A stretch of 64,000 nt of DNA from Pseudomonadota bacterium (GCA_023433705.1 JAEYUC010000048.1:1-64000), one strand, 5' to 3'. Numbered from the stretch's first letter, positions 17,906 to 26,877 are shown. Notes: a model not told the origin generated them from the sequence alone. Translations and numbers: made by a program.

Positions 17906-18924
17906 ACGAAATACCCGCGGATCCCTTCAACGAGCGCACGGGGCGGCTGCGGCGACGCTGGCACACCGTGCTCGGCATCCCGGTCTGTTTCGAAAGCGAC
18001 AGCGCCGAACTACTGGCGCTGGCCGATGCCGCGTTCGCGGGAGGAGGTCGCCGCGGCGCGCCCGTCGCCCGCGCATGCCGTGTCCGCCTGCGGCTCGCTC
18101 CGACCGGGCGTACGAACACTACCTTCGGCACGGCGGGTCGCGGCCGCCGCCCCGCGCGACCGAAACTTTTCTCGGGTGGCGGAGTGCTCGGTTGCGCGAT
18201 GGACGCCGATAACTTCGCCACCGTCGTGCCGGCGCTCGCTCGCGCGTGCGTCTCGGTTTCACCGCCGATGCTGCGCTTCCATTACCTGGTCCGCTACGAG
18301 CTGCTCGAATTCGCGGTGCTGACGCTGCTATCGCGGGTTCACGGCCTGGTGCCCCTGCACGCGGGATGTTTTGGAGCGGGGCGTCGCGCGGTGCTCGTGA
18401 TCGGCGGCAGCGGCGCCGGGAAGTCGACGCTCTGCCTCGAGGCGCTTGCGCAGGGTCTCGAACTGGTAGCCGAGGACAGCGTGTTCGTGCGGGCGAGATC
18501 GCTCGGCGCCAGCGGACTCAACTCATATCTGTACATGCGGAATTCGAGTCTCGCGTTCGCGCGCGGGGAACTCGCGGAAGGACTGCGCACGGCGCCGCGG
18601 ATCCGGCGGCGCAGCGGTGTGCGCAAGGCGATGCTCGACCTGCGCGGCGGCGAATTCAGGCTCGCCGCGCGCCCTCTCAGGATCGCCGCCGTAGTCAGTC
18701 TCGTGCCGCGCGCGACGGGCGCCGCGCCGCTGCGGCGCATCGGCGCGGCGCGTATCGGCGCCGTCCTCGACGCCACGCAGGCGTACGCTCGCCGGCAGCC
18801 GGGGTGGCGTGAGTTTCGGGCGCGCGTCGCGCGTCTGCCGGCTTTCGAGTTGTCGCGCGTGCCGCCAACCGATGCCGTCCGGATGTTGCATGGATTGCTG
18901 AGCCACAAGGGCCGCGATCCATGA
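17902..18924 (+). CDS. HprK-like P-loop kinase
   Basis: A 340-residue protein. A Walker A motif, GGSGAGKST, lies near residues 168-176, preceded by VPLHAG and followed by ELVAEDSV. This is the arrangement of HPr-kinase-like proteins that lack the full HPr kinase/phosphorylase fold. Relatives in lasso peptide clusters (ThcoK, PadeK) phosphorylate a serine of the precursor; others sit in exopolysaccharide loci. The start is GTG at 17902, overlapping the ABC stop (GTGA). The N-terminal 110 residues are Arg/Ala-rich and poorly conserved. It ends 5 nt before the convergent GT2 gene. Confidence 0.75.
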   Translation: MNEIPADPFNERTGRLRRRWHTVLGIPVCFESDSAELLALADAAFAGGGRRGAPVARACRVRLRLAPTGRTNTTFGTAGRGRRPARPKLFSGGGVLGCAMDADNFATVVPALARACVSVSPPMLRFHYLVRYELLEFAVLTLLSRVHGLVPLHAGCFGAGRRAVLVIGGSGAGKSTLCLEALAQGLELVAEDSVFVRARSLGASGLNSYLYMRNSSLAFARGELAEGLRTAPRIRRRSGVRKAMLDLRGGEFRLAARPLRIAAVVSLVPRATGAAPLRRIGAARIGAVLDATQAYARRQPGWREFRARVARLPAFELSRVPPTDAVRMLHGLLSHKGRDP

Positions 18925-18929
18925 ACCTA

Positions 18930-19853
18930 CTAACTACCTGCGCGAGGGAAGCCGGGCAGCGCGGCGCCCGCCAGCGCGCGCGCCGCTCGCCACCACCACG
19001 ACGGCCGCCACCAGCCGGTGGCGGCCGCCGCGCCAAAAGTGCGCAGCGCGCTGCGGGTGGCGCCCGCGCGATGCTGCAGCGAAGCCAGCGCGAGCGCGCT
19101 TTGGGCATGCCGCTCCCGGCATATGCGCCGCAAGCGTGGCTCGACGAGCGCCGCGGCATGTTTCGCGTAGAGCCGCATCCACCCCTCGTAAGCCCCGATG
19201 CGATCCTGGCTGTAGTTGTCGGCGTGCACTCGCACGCAGGCGAGGGGTTCGGAGAGGGCGCTTGCCGGGCTGCGCACGGCCAGCCGCAGCCACAAGTCGT
19301 AGTCCTCGCAGAATCGCTGAGCATCGTCGAAGCCGCCGGCGGCCAGCACGAGTTCGCGGCGCGCCATCACGCTCGGCATGGCTACGAGCGCCTCGACGCG
19401 CAGCAGCGGCTCGATGATGTTTCCTTCGAAGGCGCGCCAGGGACGCACGCCGTCGGAGCTGGCCGCGCGGCCCTCGGCGTCGATGCGCTGAACCTGCGTG
19501 TAGCTCCAGCCATGCCCCGGAGCGGCGTCGAAGTGCGCGAGCTGGCGCTCGAGCTTCCGTGGCAACCACAGGTCGTCGGAATCGAGAAAGGCGAGGAATT
19601 CTCCGGAAGCGGCGCGAATGGCCGCATTTCGCACGGCGGAAGGATTGCCGGTGTGCGCGAGCCAGACGACGCGGATGCGCGCGTCGGTGGCGAGGCTCGC
19701 GAGATATTCGCGCGTCGGCTCCGCGGAACCGTCGTCCGCGACGACGAGCTCCCAGCGATCGCAGCTTTGCGAACGCACCGATTCGATGGCCGCGCGCAGG
19801 TGCGCGAGCCGGTCGTATGCCGGAACGATCACCGAAACGAGCGGTGCTGACAT
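18930..19853 (-). CDS. GT2-family glycosyltransferase, copy A
   Basis: A 307-residue GT-A enzyme. It has the nucleotide-binding start VSVIVPAYDR, DDGS near residue 40, the DxD-like FLDSDD and a catalytic ED in CEDYDLW. It is a paralogue of the divergent gene at 19875, with which it shares HTGNPxAVRN. It probably acts on the same acceptor or a related one. The starts of the two genes are 21 nt apart. The C-terminal 50 residues are Trp/Arg/Ala-rich. Confidence 0.87.
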   Translation of the reverse strand: MSAPLVSVIVPAYDRLAHLRAAIESVRSQSCDRWELVVADDGSAEPTREYLASLATDARIRVVWLAHTGNPSAVRNAAIRAASGEFLAFLDSDDLWLPRKLERQLAHFDAAPGHGWSYTQVQRIDAEGRAASSDGVRPWRAFEGNIIEPLLRVEALVAMPSVMARRELVLAAGGFDDAQRFCEDYDLWLRLAVRSPASALSEPLACVRVHADNYSQDRIGAYEGWMRLYAKHAAALVEPRLRRICRERHAQSALALASLQHRAGATRSALRTFGAAAATGWWRPSWWWRAARALAGAALPGFPRAGS

Positions 19854-19874
19854 GCGCGTGAAAGTATAAGGGCC
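19854..19874. promoter_or_regulatory. Candidate divergent promoter between two GT2 genes
   Basis: The 21-nt gap holds AAAGTATAAG. Read on the minus strand this is CTTATACTTT, with TATACT as a near-consensus -10. Read forward it gives GTATAA. No ribosome binding site fits on either side, so both messages may be almost leaderless. I see no clear -35 box. Confidence 0.3.
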
Positions 19875-20777
19875 ATGCCGATCGTATCGGTCATCCTGCC
19901 GGTCCGCGACCGTATCGCATTCCTGCGCACGGCGGTCGACAGCGTATTCTCGCAGACACACACCGACTGGGAGCTCGTGATCGCGGACGACGGGTCCGGG
20001 CCGGAAACGCGCGATTACGTGCGCGGCCTCGAAGTGGATCCACGCGTGCGCGTCCTGTGGCGCGAGCACACCGGCAATCCGGCCGCGGTGCGAAATACGG
20101 CCTTGCGTGCCGCACGCGGGCGGTATGTCGCATTCCTCGATTCCGACGACGCATTCGAGCCTCGCAAGATCGAACTACAGCTCGCCGCGCTCGCGGAGCG
20201 CCCGCGTTGCCACTGGAGTTACTGCGCATTCGTCCGCGTCGACGCGCAGGATCGGCCGCTCGCGGCCGAAGGCACGCGCGCCTGGTACCCGGCCGACGGC
20301 GCGATCTTCGAGGACATCCTGTGCGGGCGCGCCTCGCTGCGCACGCCGTGCATCGTCGCCGAGCGCGCACTCATCGGGAAGGCCGGCGCCTTCGACGAAT
20401 CGCTGCTGGATTGCGAGGATCTCGATCTCTGGTTGCGGCTTGCGCTGCTGTCGGAGGTCGCGCTCGTGGACCGGGAACTGGCGCGGGTGCGCATCGCGCC
20501 GGGAAGTTTTACCGCGCGGCCGCGACACGCGCGGGCGGATCTCGTTCGCGTCATCGGCAAGATGACCGCGATCGCGCCGGCGCGACTGCACGGCGCCATC
20601 CGGCGCGAACGCGCGCGCCAGGAAGTGCTGCTCGCGCACGAGTACGCCGCGCACGGCGCATACGGGCGCATGTGGCGCACGCTCGCCCACGCGATGCCGC
20701 ACGCCTGGGCCTATCCATTCGCGTGGGGACACGCGATGCGCGCACTGCTGCGCTCGCTGAGGGCGTGTTTCGAATGA
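19875..20777 (+). CDS. GT2-family glycosyltransferase, copy B
   Basis: A 300-residue GT-A enzyme built like copy A: VSVILPVRDR, ADDGSG, FLDSDDAFEP and CEDLDLWLRL in the same order. The C-terminal about 60 residues differ from copy A, consistent with a different acceptor after duplication. Nothing resembling a Shine-Dalgarno precedes the ATG. Its 3' end is 8 nt from the stop of the convergent FkbM gene. Confidence 0.87.
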   Translation: MPIVSVILPVRDRIAFLRTAVDSVFSQTHTDWELVIADDGSGPETRDYVRGLEVDPRVRVLWREHTGNPAAVRNTALRAARGRYVAFLDSDDAFEPRKIELQLAALAERPRCHWSYCAFVRVDAQDRPLAAEGTRAWYPADGAIFEDILCGRASLRTPCIVAERALIGKAGAFDESLLDCEDLDLWLRLALLSEVALVDRELARVRIAPGSFTARPRHARADLVRVIGKMTAIAPARLHGAIRRERARQEVLLAHEYAAHGAYGRMWRTLAHAMPHAWAYPFAWGHAMRALLRSLRACFE

Positions 20778-20785
20778 ATGCGCGT

Positions 20786-21583
20786 TCAACCGACCGCGGT
20801 GGGGATCTGGGTCATGCGCAGAAGATAGCCGCGCAGGCGAGGTGGGCAGGCCGCGAGCGTCGCTCGCACCAGTCGTCGCCGCCGCGCTTCGTGCCGAACG
20901 CGGCGCTCGACCAGGTTTGCGAGCGCCGCCGGAAGCGCGGCGCGCACGTACAGCGAATTGAACTGCATCGCGTCGCGCGGCTCGTCGGTCGCGATCTCGA
21001 CGAAGCCGCGATCGGCCAGGAGTCCCGCCACGTCCGGATACAGTTTCTGCGACGCGCCGATGCACGCCCTGGTTTCCACCTCGACGTGCAGGAGTTGCAC
21101 GGCATCGAGGATCCCGAGGCCGCCCTGCAGCACCTCGAATGCGGCGCCCTCGGCGTCTATCCACAGCGCGATGCGCGCCCCGGTGCGTGCGGGCTCCGCG
21201 AGCAGGCCGTCCAGGCGCCGCGTCTGGACGACGATTTTCCGCCCCCGATGCACGGGCTCGGCGCGCAGGTGCAGCGAACTCATTCCCCGGCGCGCGAGAT
21301 CGGCGGGCCCGGCGACCGGGACGATGAAGAATTCCGCGTCACCCTCGTGCGCGGAGATCGCGTAGGGAAGAGTCTCGATGCCCGCGGCAGCGAGCGCCCG
21401 CGATTCGCGCATGGCCCGGTAGTTCGACGGGTTCGGCTCGAAAGCCACGATGCGTGCCCCGGGTGCGGCGCGCCGGAATCTCAATGCATCGGCGCCGTTC
21501 AGCGAACCGATGTCGCACACCACGTCGATCGAGAACGGGCGTAGTAGTTTGGCAAACAAACGGCCGGTATTGAGTATGCTCAC
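20786..21583 (-). CDS. FkbM-family methyltransferase
   Basis: A 265-residue protein. The FkbM-type SAM pocket is VVCDIGSLNGADALRFR near residue 22, with VAFEPNP as the acidic loop and IDAEGAAFEVLQG as the typical IDxEG motif. FkbM proteins O-methylate sugars or polyketides, so a sugar from the neighbouring glycosyltransferases is a reasonable substrate. GTG at 21583 is the only plausible in-frame start near the fold; the upstream extension overlaps the divergent gene that starts at 21599. The C-terminal tail is Arg-rich. Confidence 0.8.
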   Translation of the reverse strand: MSILNTGRLFAKLLRPFSIDVVCDIGSLNGADALRFRRAAPGARIVAFEPNPSNYRAMRESRALAAAGIETLPYAISAHEGDAEFFIVPVAGPADLARRGMSSLHLRAEPVHRGRKIVVQTRRLDGLLAEPARTGARIALWIDAEGAAFEVLQGGLGILDAVQLLHVEVETRACIGASQKLYPDVAGLLADRGFVEIATDEPRDAMQFNSLYVRAALPAALANLVERRVRHEARRRRLVRATLAACPPRLRGYLLRMTQIPTAVG

Positions 21584-21598
21584 GTTGGACCCGTCGTC

Positions 21599-22702
21599 AT
21601 GAAGCTTGCGATGGTGGTCCCCGGCGGCGTCGATCGATCGGGCGAGTACCGGGTGATTCCGGCGCTGATGGCCCTGATAACACGGCTCTCGGAACGCCAC
21701 GAAGTGCACGTGTTCGCGTTCGCACAGGAGCCCCGTCCGGCGCGATGGATGCTTGCGGGCGCGCACATCCACAACATCGGCGGAAGCTGGCGCGTGCCAC
21801 GGAGCGTGGCGGCGATGATCGAGGAACACCGGCGGGCGCGTTTCGGACTCGTGCAGGCCATCTGGTCAGGGCCCGTGGGGCTGACTGCCGTAATCGCCGC
21901 GCGACTCATCGGCGCGCCGTGCGTCATCCATCTTGCCGGCGGTGAACTCGCCGCGGACGAGCACAGTGGGTACGGCGCGATGTTGCATCGCCGATGGCGG
22001 ATCATCGAACCGCGAGTGCTGCGAACGGCGGATGCAGTCACGGCCGCGAGCGCACCGATCGTCGAAGCCGCTGCAAAACTGGGCGTCGACGCGCAACGGG
22101 TGCCGCTCGGCGTGGATCTGGAATGCTGGCAGCCACTCGCGCCCAGGCGGCGCGATTCGGCCGCGCCTCTTCGCGTCATCCACGTCGCGACGCTCAATCG
22201 CGTCAAGGATCAGTCCACGCTCGTGCATGCATTGCGGCGCGTCGCGGACGAGGGCGTCGAGTTCCATCTCGACGTCGTCGGAGAGGACACGCTTGATGGA
22301 CGGATACAGGCGTTGGTCGCGGACATCGGCCTTTCTTCGCGTTGCACGTTCCATGGCTTCCGGACGCAGCGACAACTGCGTCCGCTGATGGCTGCCGCCG
22401 ACATCCACGTGTTTTCGTCGCGACACGAAGCCGGGCCGATCGTGATGCTCGAAGCCGCCATCGCTGGAGTCCCTACGGTCGGAACGCGTGTCGGACACGC
22501 GGCGGAATGGCCTGGCGAGGCCGTAGTGTCGGTTCCTGTCGGAGATGCGATGGCGTTGGCGGAGGGTCTTCGGCTGCTCGCCACCGACGAACCACGACGA
22601 TTCAGGATGGCGGAAGCCGCCCACCGCCTTGCATTGTCGGAAGACGCGGCTCACTCCGCTGCCTGCTTCGAGCGGATTTACGCGAAGCTGGTATCTCATT
22701 AG
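21599..22702 (+). CDS. GT4-family glycosyltransferase
   Basis: A 367-residue GT-B enzyme. The N-terminal half begins MKLAMVVPGGVDRSGEYRV and has HLAGGE. The C-terminal donor half has HVATLNRVKDQ, FHGFRTQ and the EAGPIVMLEAAIAGVP signature. Its stop shares 4 nt (TTAG) with the stop of the convergent nucleotidyltransferase gene. The protein is distinct from the GT4 at 15001, so the product may carry at least two GT4-added and two GT2-added sugars; this is inference. Confidence 0.85.
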   Translation: MKLAMVVPGGVDRSGEYRVIPALMALITRLSERHEVHVFAFAQEPRPARWMLAGAHIHNIGGSWRVPRSVAAMIEEHRRARFGLVQAIWSGPVGLTAVIAARLIGAPCVIHLAGGELAADEHSGYGAMLHRRWRIIEPRVLRTADAVTAASAPIVEAAAKLGVDAQRVPLGVDLECWQPLAPRRRDSAAPLRVIHVATLNRVKDQSTLVHALRRVADEGVEFHLDVVGEDTLDGRIQALVADIGLSSRCTFHGFRTQRQLRPLMAAADIHVFSSRHEAGPIVMLEAAIAGVPTVGTRVGHAAEWPGEAVVSVPVGDAMALAEGLRLLATDEPRRFRMAEAAHRLALSEDAAHSAACFERIYAKLVSH

Positions 22703-23940
22703 GAACGCGTTCCACCATGCAGCGCTTCGTACACCGCGTTCGCGGTCTGCACGCGCAGCGGACGGCCGACTATCCACCGCAGGATGCGCATCACGTGCGG
22801 CAACTCGTACCACGAAATCCGCCGCAGGGCCGGAGCGGTTTCCACCGAATGCCGCAACAATTTACGCGCTTCAGGCCTGGGCCAGACCCTCGAGCGCATG
22901 AAGCGCAGCGCTTCCCGGCCAGAGCGTGCCCAACTGATCCCGGGAAAGGCATGGACCCGAAGATTCGACCATGACACGAGGTCCAACTCCGCGATTCGAG
23001 CGGTGCGCTGGAGACTCGCCGGGCAATCCCGGCGCAAATTTTCCAACACGGTCGGCGGAACCGCGCCGGTGAAGTAGTTGGCCGTCGCGGTCAATGGCGG
23101 CAGCATCCACCACGGTGGTTCGCCCGTGGCCTCCGGCGCGATGAGCGAGCGCCACGCGGCGGAATCGAAACGGCCGGCCAGCAGCGCGACGTCCTGGAGC
23201 TGGAGGAAACGCAGAGCATGCGCGCGCATGTTTCCCGCGGCATGCAGCAACAGGTGGCGCATCAGCGCCACGGAACCGCGGTATGGATTGATGCCCGCCG
23301 TCGGCATCTCGGGCCACAGCTGATCCGTGATGTCCACGGTGTTCACGGGCAACGGCTCCGCGATGCGAGTGTGGACCTCGATCTGGATTGGGTTGGAGGC
23401 GTCCTCGCCGAAGTCGCGGCCCCGCCGACCGGGAATCGCCGCCTGTCGGAATACCACGTGGCGTTCTACGGAAAAGGCGTGCTCGAAGCCCGTCGCGTGC
23501 ATCGCCTCTTCAATGGAGCCCGGATCCTCGGGTGCGACCAGCAGGTCGATGTCTCCCATCGGCCGCTCGCCCATGCGGTATAGGCCCAGCTCCAGCAGCG
23601 CGGATCCCTTCAGCGCCACCGCCGCGATTCCGCGCGCGCGAGTCACGCCATGGAGGCGGGCGAGCAGGTCGCGGATCGAAGCCTCGCGCGCGCACGAATG
23701 TTCGAGCTGATCATCGAGAAAACCCCGCCATTCGGCCGGACCTCGCCAGCGCAGGCGGTTCGCGAGAAGTCCGCTGATGCCGTGCAACGTCGCGACCGCG
23801 CGCGCGACCGCCCATTCGAAATCGCTCCATTCCGGCGGTGCTTCCGTCGGGGCGGCAAGCTCGCGCGCCAGGCGCTCCGTCGCCTGCGTGAGAACGCGCT
23901 GCAGGACGTCGAACGGCGGCAGTTCGACGTGGCCCATCAT
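22699..23940 (-). CDS. PF14907-type nucleotidyltransferase-fold protein
   Basis: A 413-residue protein. The central part, VALKGSALLELGLY then RPMGDIDLLV, is the pattern of the uncharacterised nucleotidyltransferase family PF14907, with DID as the metal-binding pair (about residues 130-150). Members occur with HprK-like kinases and ABC exporters in lasso peptide clusters such as that of paeninodin, and in polysaccharide loci. ATG at 23940 overlaps the upstream radical SAM stop (ATGA); a second ATG follows directly. The C-terminal 200 residues are helical, Trp/Arg-rich and not assigned. Confidence 0.78.
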   Translation of the reverse strand: MMGHVELPPFDVLQRVLTQATERLARELAAPTEAPPEWSDFEWAVARAVATLHGISGLLANRLRWRGPAEWRGFLDDQLEHSCAREASIRDLLARLHGVTRARGIAAVALKGSALLELGLYRMGERPMGDIDLLVAPEDPGSIEEAMHATGFEHAFSVERHVVFRQAAIPGRRGRDFGEDASNPIQIEVHTRIAEPLPVNTVDITDQLWPEMPTAGINPYRGSVALMRHLLLHAAGNMRAHALRFLQLQDVALLAGRFDSAAWRSLIAPEATGEPPWWMLPPLTATANYFTGAVPPTVLENLRRDCPASLQRTARIAELDLVSWSNLRVHAFPGISWARSGREALRFMRSRVWPRPEARKLLRHSVETAPALRRISWYELPHVMRILRWIVGRPLRVQTANAVYEALHGGTRS

Positions 23941-25313
23941 CCGCTCCAGGCGCGCATGGATTCCCGGGCGCGCTGCGCGACTACGAGTAGTTCGGCCGCG
24001 CGCGCCGGATCGCGATCGCTCACGCGGTGTGCCTCGACCTCGTTGCGCAGCCACTGGTCCGCGAGTTTGTAATAGTCCTTCCCGCGCCGCCCACCGATCA
24101 CGTAGTCGCGGTCGGATGCCTCGGTCCACGCGAGCGGTAGTTCGATGCGCCCGCGCACCTTGTCGAAGTAGCCCGTTCCCTTGATGGGATAGGACACGGT
24201 GGTGAAGAACACGTCCGGATCGCTGGCCTTCACGTGTTCGACGGTGGCCTCGATGTCCTCGAGCTCCTCGCCCTCGTAGCCCCACATCAGGAACATGCCG
24301 ACCTGGATGCCGTGTTTCTTCGCGAGCTCGCACGAGCGGCGCACCTGTTCGACGGTCACGCCGCGTTGCATGGCGTCGAGGATCTTCTGGCTGCCGCTCT
24401 CCGAGCCTATCCAGATGCGGTAGCAACCCAGCTCGCGCAGCAGTCGAGCGGCTTCCTCGCCCTGCAGCCGGTCGGCGCGTGTGATGGTTTCGAACGGCCG
24501 GTGTATGCCGCGCCGCGCGAGCTCGGCGTGATAGGTCGCAAGCCAGGGATGGCTGATCGTGAAAACGTCGTCCGCGTACCACACCTGGTCGGGCGCGTAT
24601 CGCTCGATGATCCACTGCACCTCGTCGGCGACCCGTGCGGCGCTGCGGCGGCGATGCGTGAAGCCGTACACCGCGTGTGAGCACCAGTTGCAGCGGTACG
24701 GGCAGCCGCGCGCGGTTATGAGATTGATGCTGCTCGCGCCGTGATGGGTCTTCCAGGCGTGTAGATAGAGCCCGTGATCGATGGCCTCGCGATCGGGCCA
24801 GGGCAGGGAGTCGATGTCCGGTTCTTTCGGTCGATCGGGCGTGTAGTGCAGCGCTCCGTCCGGGTCGCGGAATGCGATGCCGCGCACGGCGTGCAGGTCA
24901 TGCGGTCCCGAGCGTGCCAGCGCGGGCAGCAGTTCCGAGAGCGTGTGTTCGCCCTCTCCGATGACGATGACGTCCGCGCCCGCTTCGAGGTATTCCGCGC
25001 AGTAGTTCGCGCTCTCCGGCCCGCCGAGCACCACCGTCCAGCCGGCGCGTTTCGCGGCCCGCACGATTTCGAGCACCGGGCGGCGCGTCATGAGGTTGGT
25101 GTAGATGCCGACGACGCCGCGGCAGCCCTTGAAACGCTCGATGAGCGATTCGCGCCGCGCGAAGGTGCTGTCGAACACCTCGACGCCGAATCCCGCGCGC
25201 TTGAGGAACGCCGAGAGATACAGGAGGCCGAGCGGCGGATACGGCTTCATGATCTGCCGTTCCTTCTCGTCCTCGGCGAGGAAATAGCCGTGCGTGAGGA
25301 GGATGTCGCTCAT
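23937..25313 (-). CDS. Radical SAM protein with B12-binding-like domain, copy 1
   Basis: A 458-residue protein of the BchE-like class. The N-terminal Rossmann domain contains MKPYPPLGLLYLSAFL and VVLGGPES. The cluster motif CPYRCNWC is near residue 194, followed by DDVFTISH and WIGSESGSQKILDAM. It is clearly paralogous to the next gene upstream (25324-26760), from which it is separated by 10 nt. The family uses a 5'-deoxyadenosyl radical, often with cobalamin, to methylate or cyclise. The ATG at 25313 aligns with the paralogue's start. Confidence 0.85.
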   Translation of the reverse strand: MSDILLTHGYFLAEDEKERQIMKPYPPLGLLYLSAFLKRAGFGVEVFDSTFARRESLIERFKGCRGVVGIYTNLMTRRPVLEIVRAAKRAGWTVVLGGPESANYCAEYLEAGADVIVIGEGEHTLSELLPALARSGPHDLHAVRGIAFRDPDGALHYTPDRPKEPDIDSLPWPDREAIDHGLYLHAWKTHHGASSINLITARGCPYRCNWCSHAVYGFTHRRRSAARVADEVQWIIERYAPDQVWYADDVFTISHPWLATYHAELARRGIHRPFETITRADRLQGEEAARLLRELGCYRIWIGSESGSQKILDAMQRGVTVEQVRRSCELAKKHGIQVGMFLMWGYEGEELEDIEATVEHVKASDPDVFFTTVSYPIKGTGYFDKVRGRIELPLAWTEASDRDYVIGGRRGKDYYKLADQWLRNEVEAHRVSDRDPARAAELLVVAQRARESMRAWSG

Positions 25314-25323
25314 GTGCGCATCG

Positions 25324-26760
25324 TCAGCCGATGGCGGGCGCGAGTTCGCCGGTGCCCCCGGGCTCGCCATTGCGAAATGCGGCTTCGTCGGCGACGAGCC
25401 GCGCCCAGCGTTGCTCCACGTCGTGCGAATCCGGGTACGTCACCTGGTCGTGCAGCAGGTTGCGTACCGAGCGGTAGAACTCCGAGACGTAGGTGCCCGA
25501 GAACATCATCTCGAGATCGTTGCTCTCCTGCCAGTGCGTCTTCGGGCCGAGCTGTTCCTTCACCTGCTCGTGGAAACGCGTGCCGGGCAGTGGATAGGAC
25601 ACGCTCACGCCCACGTCGTCGGGGCGCGCTTCGTCGATCAGTCGGCGGGTCGCGAGGATGTCGTCGAGCTCCTCGCCGAGATAGCCGAGTTGCAGGAAGA
25701 AGCCGACGCGGATTCCGGCTTCGCCGAGCCGGCGGCGCGCGACGACGTTCTGGTGCACGGAAGTGCCCTTGTTCATCGCGTCGAGTACTTTCTGGCTGCC
25801 GCTCTCGGCGCCAATCCACACCTCGCGGCATCCCGCGCGGCGCAGCGCCTGCGCCATGCGTTCGCTCACGAGATCCGCGCGCAGCTGGATCGTGAACGGT
25901 ACGCCGCCGCCGCCGGCCTCGAGCGCCGCGGCGAAATCGTTCACCCAGTCGACGCGAAAACCGAAGATGTCGTCGGCGAACCAGATGTGATCGGGCCGGT
26001 AGTGCCGGTACAGGTAGAGCATTTCGGCGGCCGTTTCCGCCGCGGGGCGCTGCAGGTACTGGTTGCCCCAGATGGGTTTCGCGCACCAGTTGCAACGGAA
26101 CGAACAGCCGCGCGAGGCGGCCATGTTGAGACTGAAATAACCGTGGGCGCGGCGCCAGACGCGCCGGTACTTCTCGATGTCGATCAGGTCCCAGGAGGGC
26201 AGGGGCGCGAGCGTGGGCGCCGGGAGCTGGGCCCTCGCATGCGAGCGGCGTGTCTGCGATCCCACGGCATGACTGGCATCCGGCAGTCCGCTGGCGAGCG
26301 CGGGGCCGGGCAGGGTCACGTCGGCGTTCAACCGGTCGATGAGCGCCATCAATGTCGGCAGCGCTTCTCCATGCAGCACGACGTCGGCGCCGGCGCCGAG
26401 ATACTTTTCCGGCGCATCCGACGCGTCCGAGCCCGCGGCGATCAGTCTCGCGCCGCGGGCGCGCGCCAGCCCGAGCATCTCGCAGCAGGCGCGACGCATG
26501 CGTCCCAGGCACATCTTGCTCAGGAAGTTGAAGTTGTCCTCGTAGAACAACACGACTTGCGGGCGCAACACCTCGAGCTGCCGCTCGAAGCGCGTCAGGT
26601 CTTCGGCGAGCATCGCGTCGAAGAAGGACACCTCGTGTCCCGCGGCGCGCAACATCGACGCGACCTGGAGCGTCGCGAGCGGTGGATAGGGCTTCGCGCG
26701 CTGCTGCTGCTTCCGGTCGAAGTTCAGGAAGTAGGAATGACAGACCAGGATCGAAAGCAT
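25324..26760 (-). CDS. Radical SAM protein with B12-binding-like domain, copy 2
   Basis: A 478-residue paralogue of the preceding gene. It shares KPYPPLATLQVASML, the cluster motif CSFRCNWC near residue 211, the DDIFGF strand and WIGAESGSQKVLDAMNKG, but has a longer linker before the radical SAM barrel. I chose ATG at 26760 because it aligns with the copy 1 start; ATG at 26775 (MDTDGM) is possible. It is probably first in a minus-strand operon with copy 1 and the nucleotidyltransferase. Confidence 0.84.
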   Translation of the reverse strand: MLSILVCHSYFLNFDRKQQQRAKPYPPLATLQVASMLRAAGHEVSFFDAMLAEDLTRFERQLEVLRPQVVLFYEDNFNFLSKMCLGRMRRACCEMLGLARARGARLIAAGSDASDAPEKYLGAGADVVLHGEALPTLMALIDRLNADVTLPGPALASGLPDASHAVGSQTRRSHARAQLPAPTLAPLPSWDLIDIEKYRRVWRRAHGYFSLNMAASRGCSFRCNWCAKPIWGNQYLQRPAAETAAEMLYLYRHYRPDHIWFADDIFGFRVDWVNDFAAALEAGGGGVPFTIQLRADLVSERMAQALRRAGCREVWIGAESGSQKVLDAMNKGTSVHQNVVARRRLGEAGIRVGFFLQLGYLGEELDDILATRRLIDEARPDDVGVSVSYPLPGTRFHEQVKEQLGPKTHWQESNDLEMMFSGTYVSEFYRSVRNLLHDQVTYPDSHDVEQRWARLVADEAAFRNGEPGGTGELAPAIG

Positions 26761-26877
26761 GCCGTCGGTATCCATCCCGCTGTTTCGAGGTGAGTGTCTT
26801 CCCTCGGTGTGCGTGTTTCTCCACCGCTGGGTAACGCGAGAACGCTCGCCGGTTCCCTCGCCGGGCTCCGGCGCTGC

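Noticed and set aside
16129..18924. A 931-codon open frame
   Set aside because: Most of it is a shifted frame of the ABC gene with Arg/Ala-rich translation; only 17902-18924 is a real gene.
10096..26760. Precursor peptide for a RiPP
   Set aside because: I found no short gene with a leader-like sequence; nearly all of the space is taken by overlapping enzyme genes.
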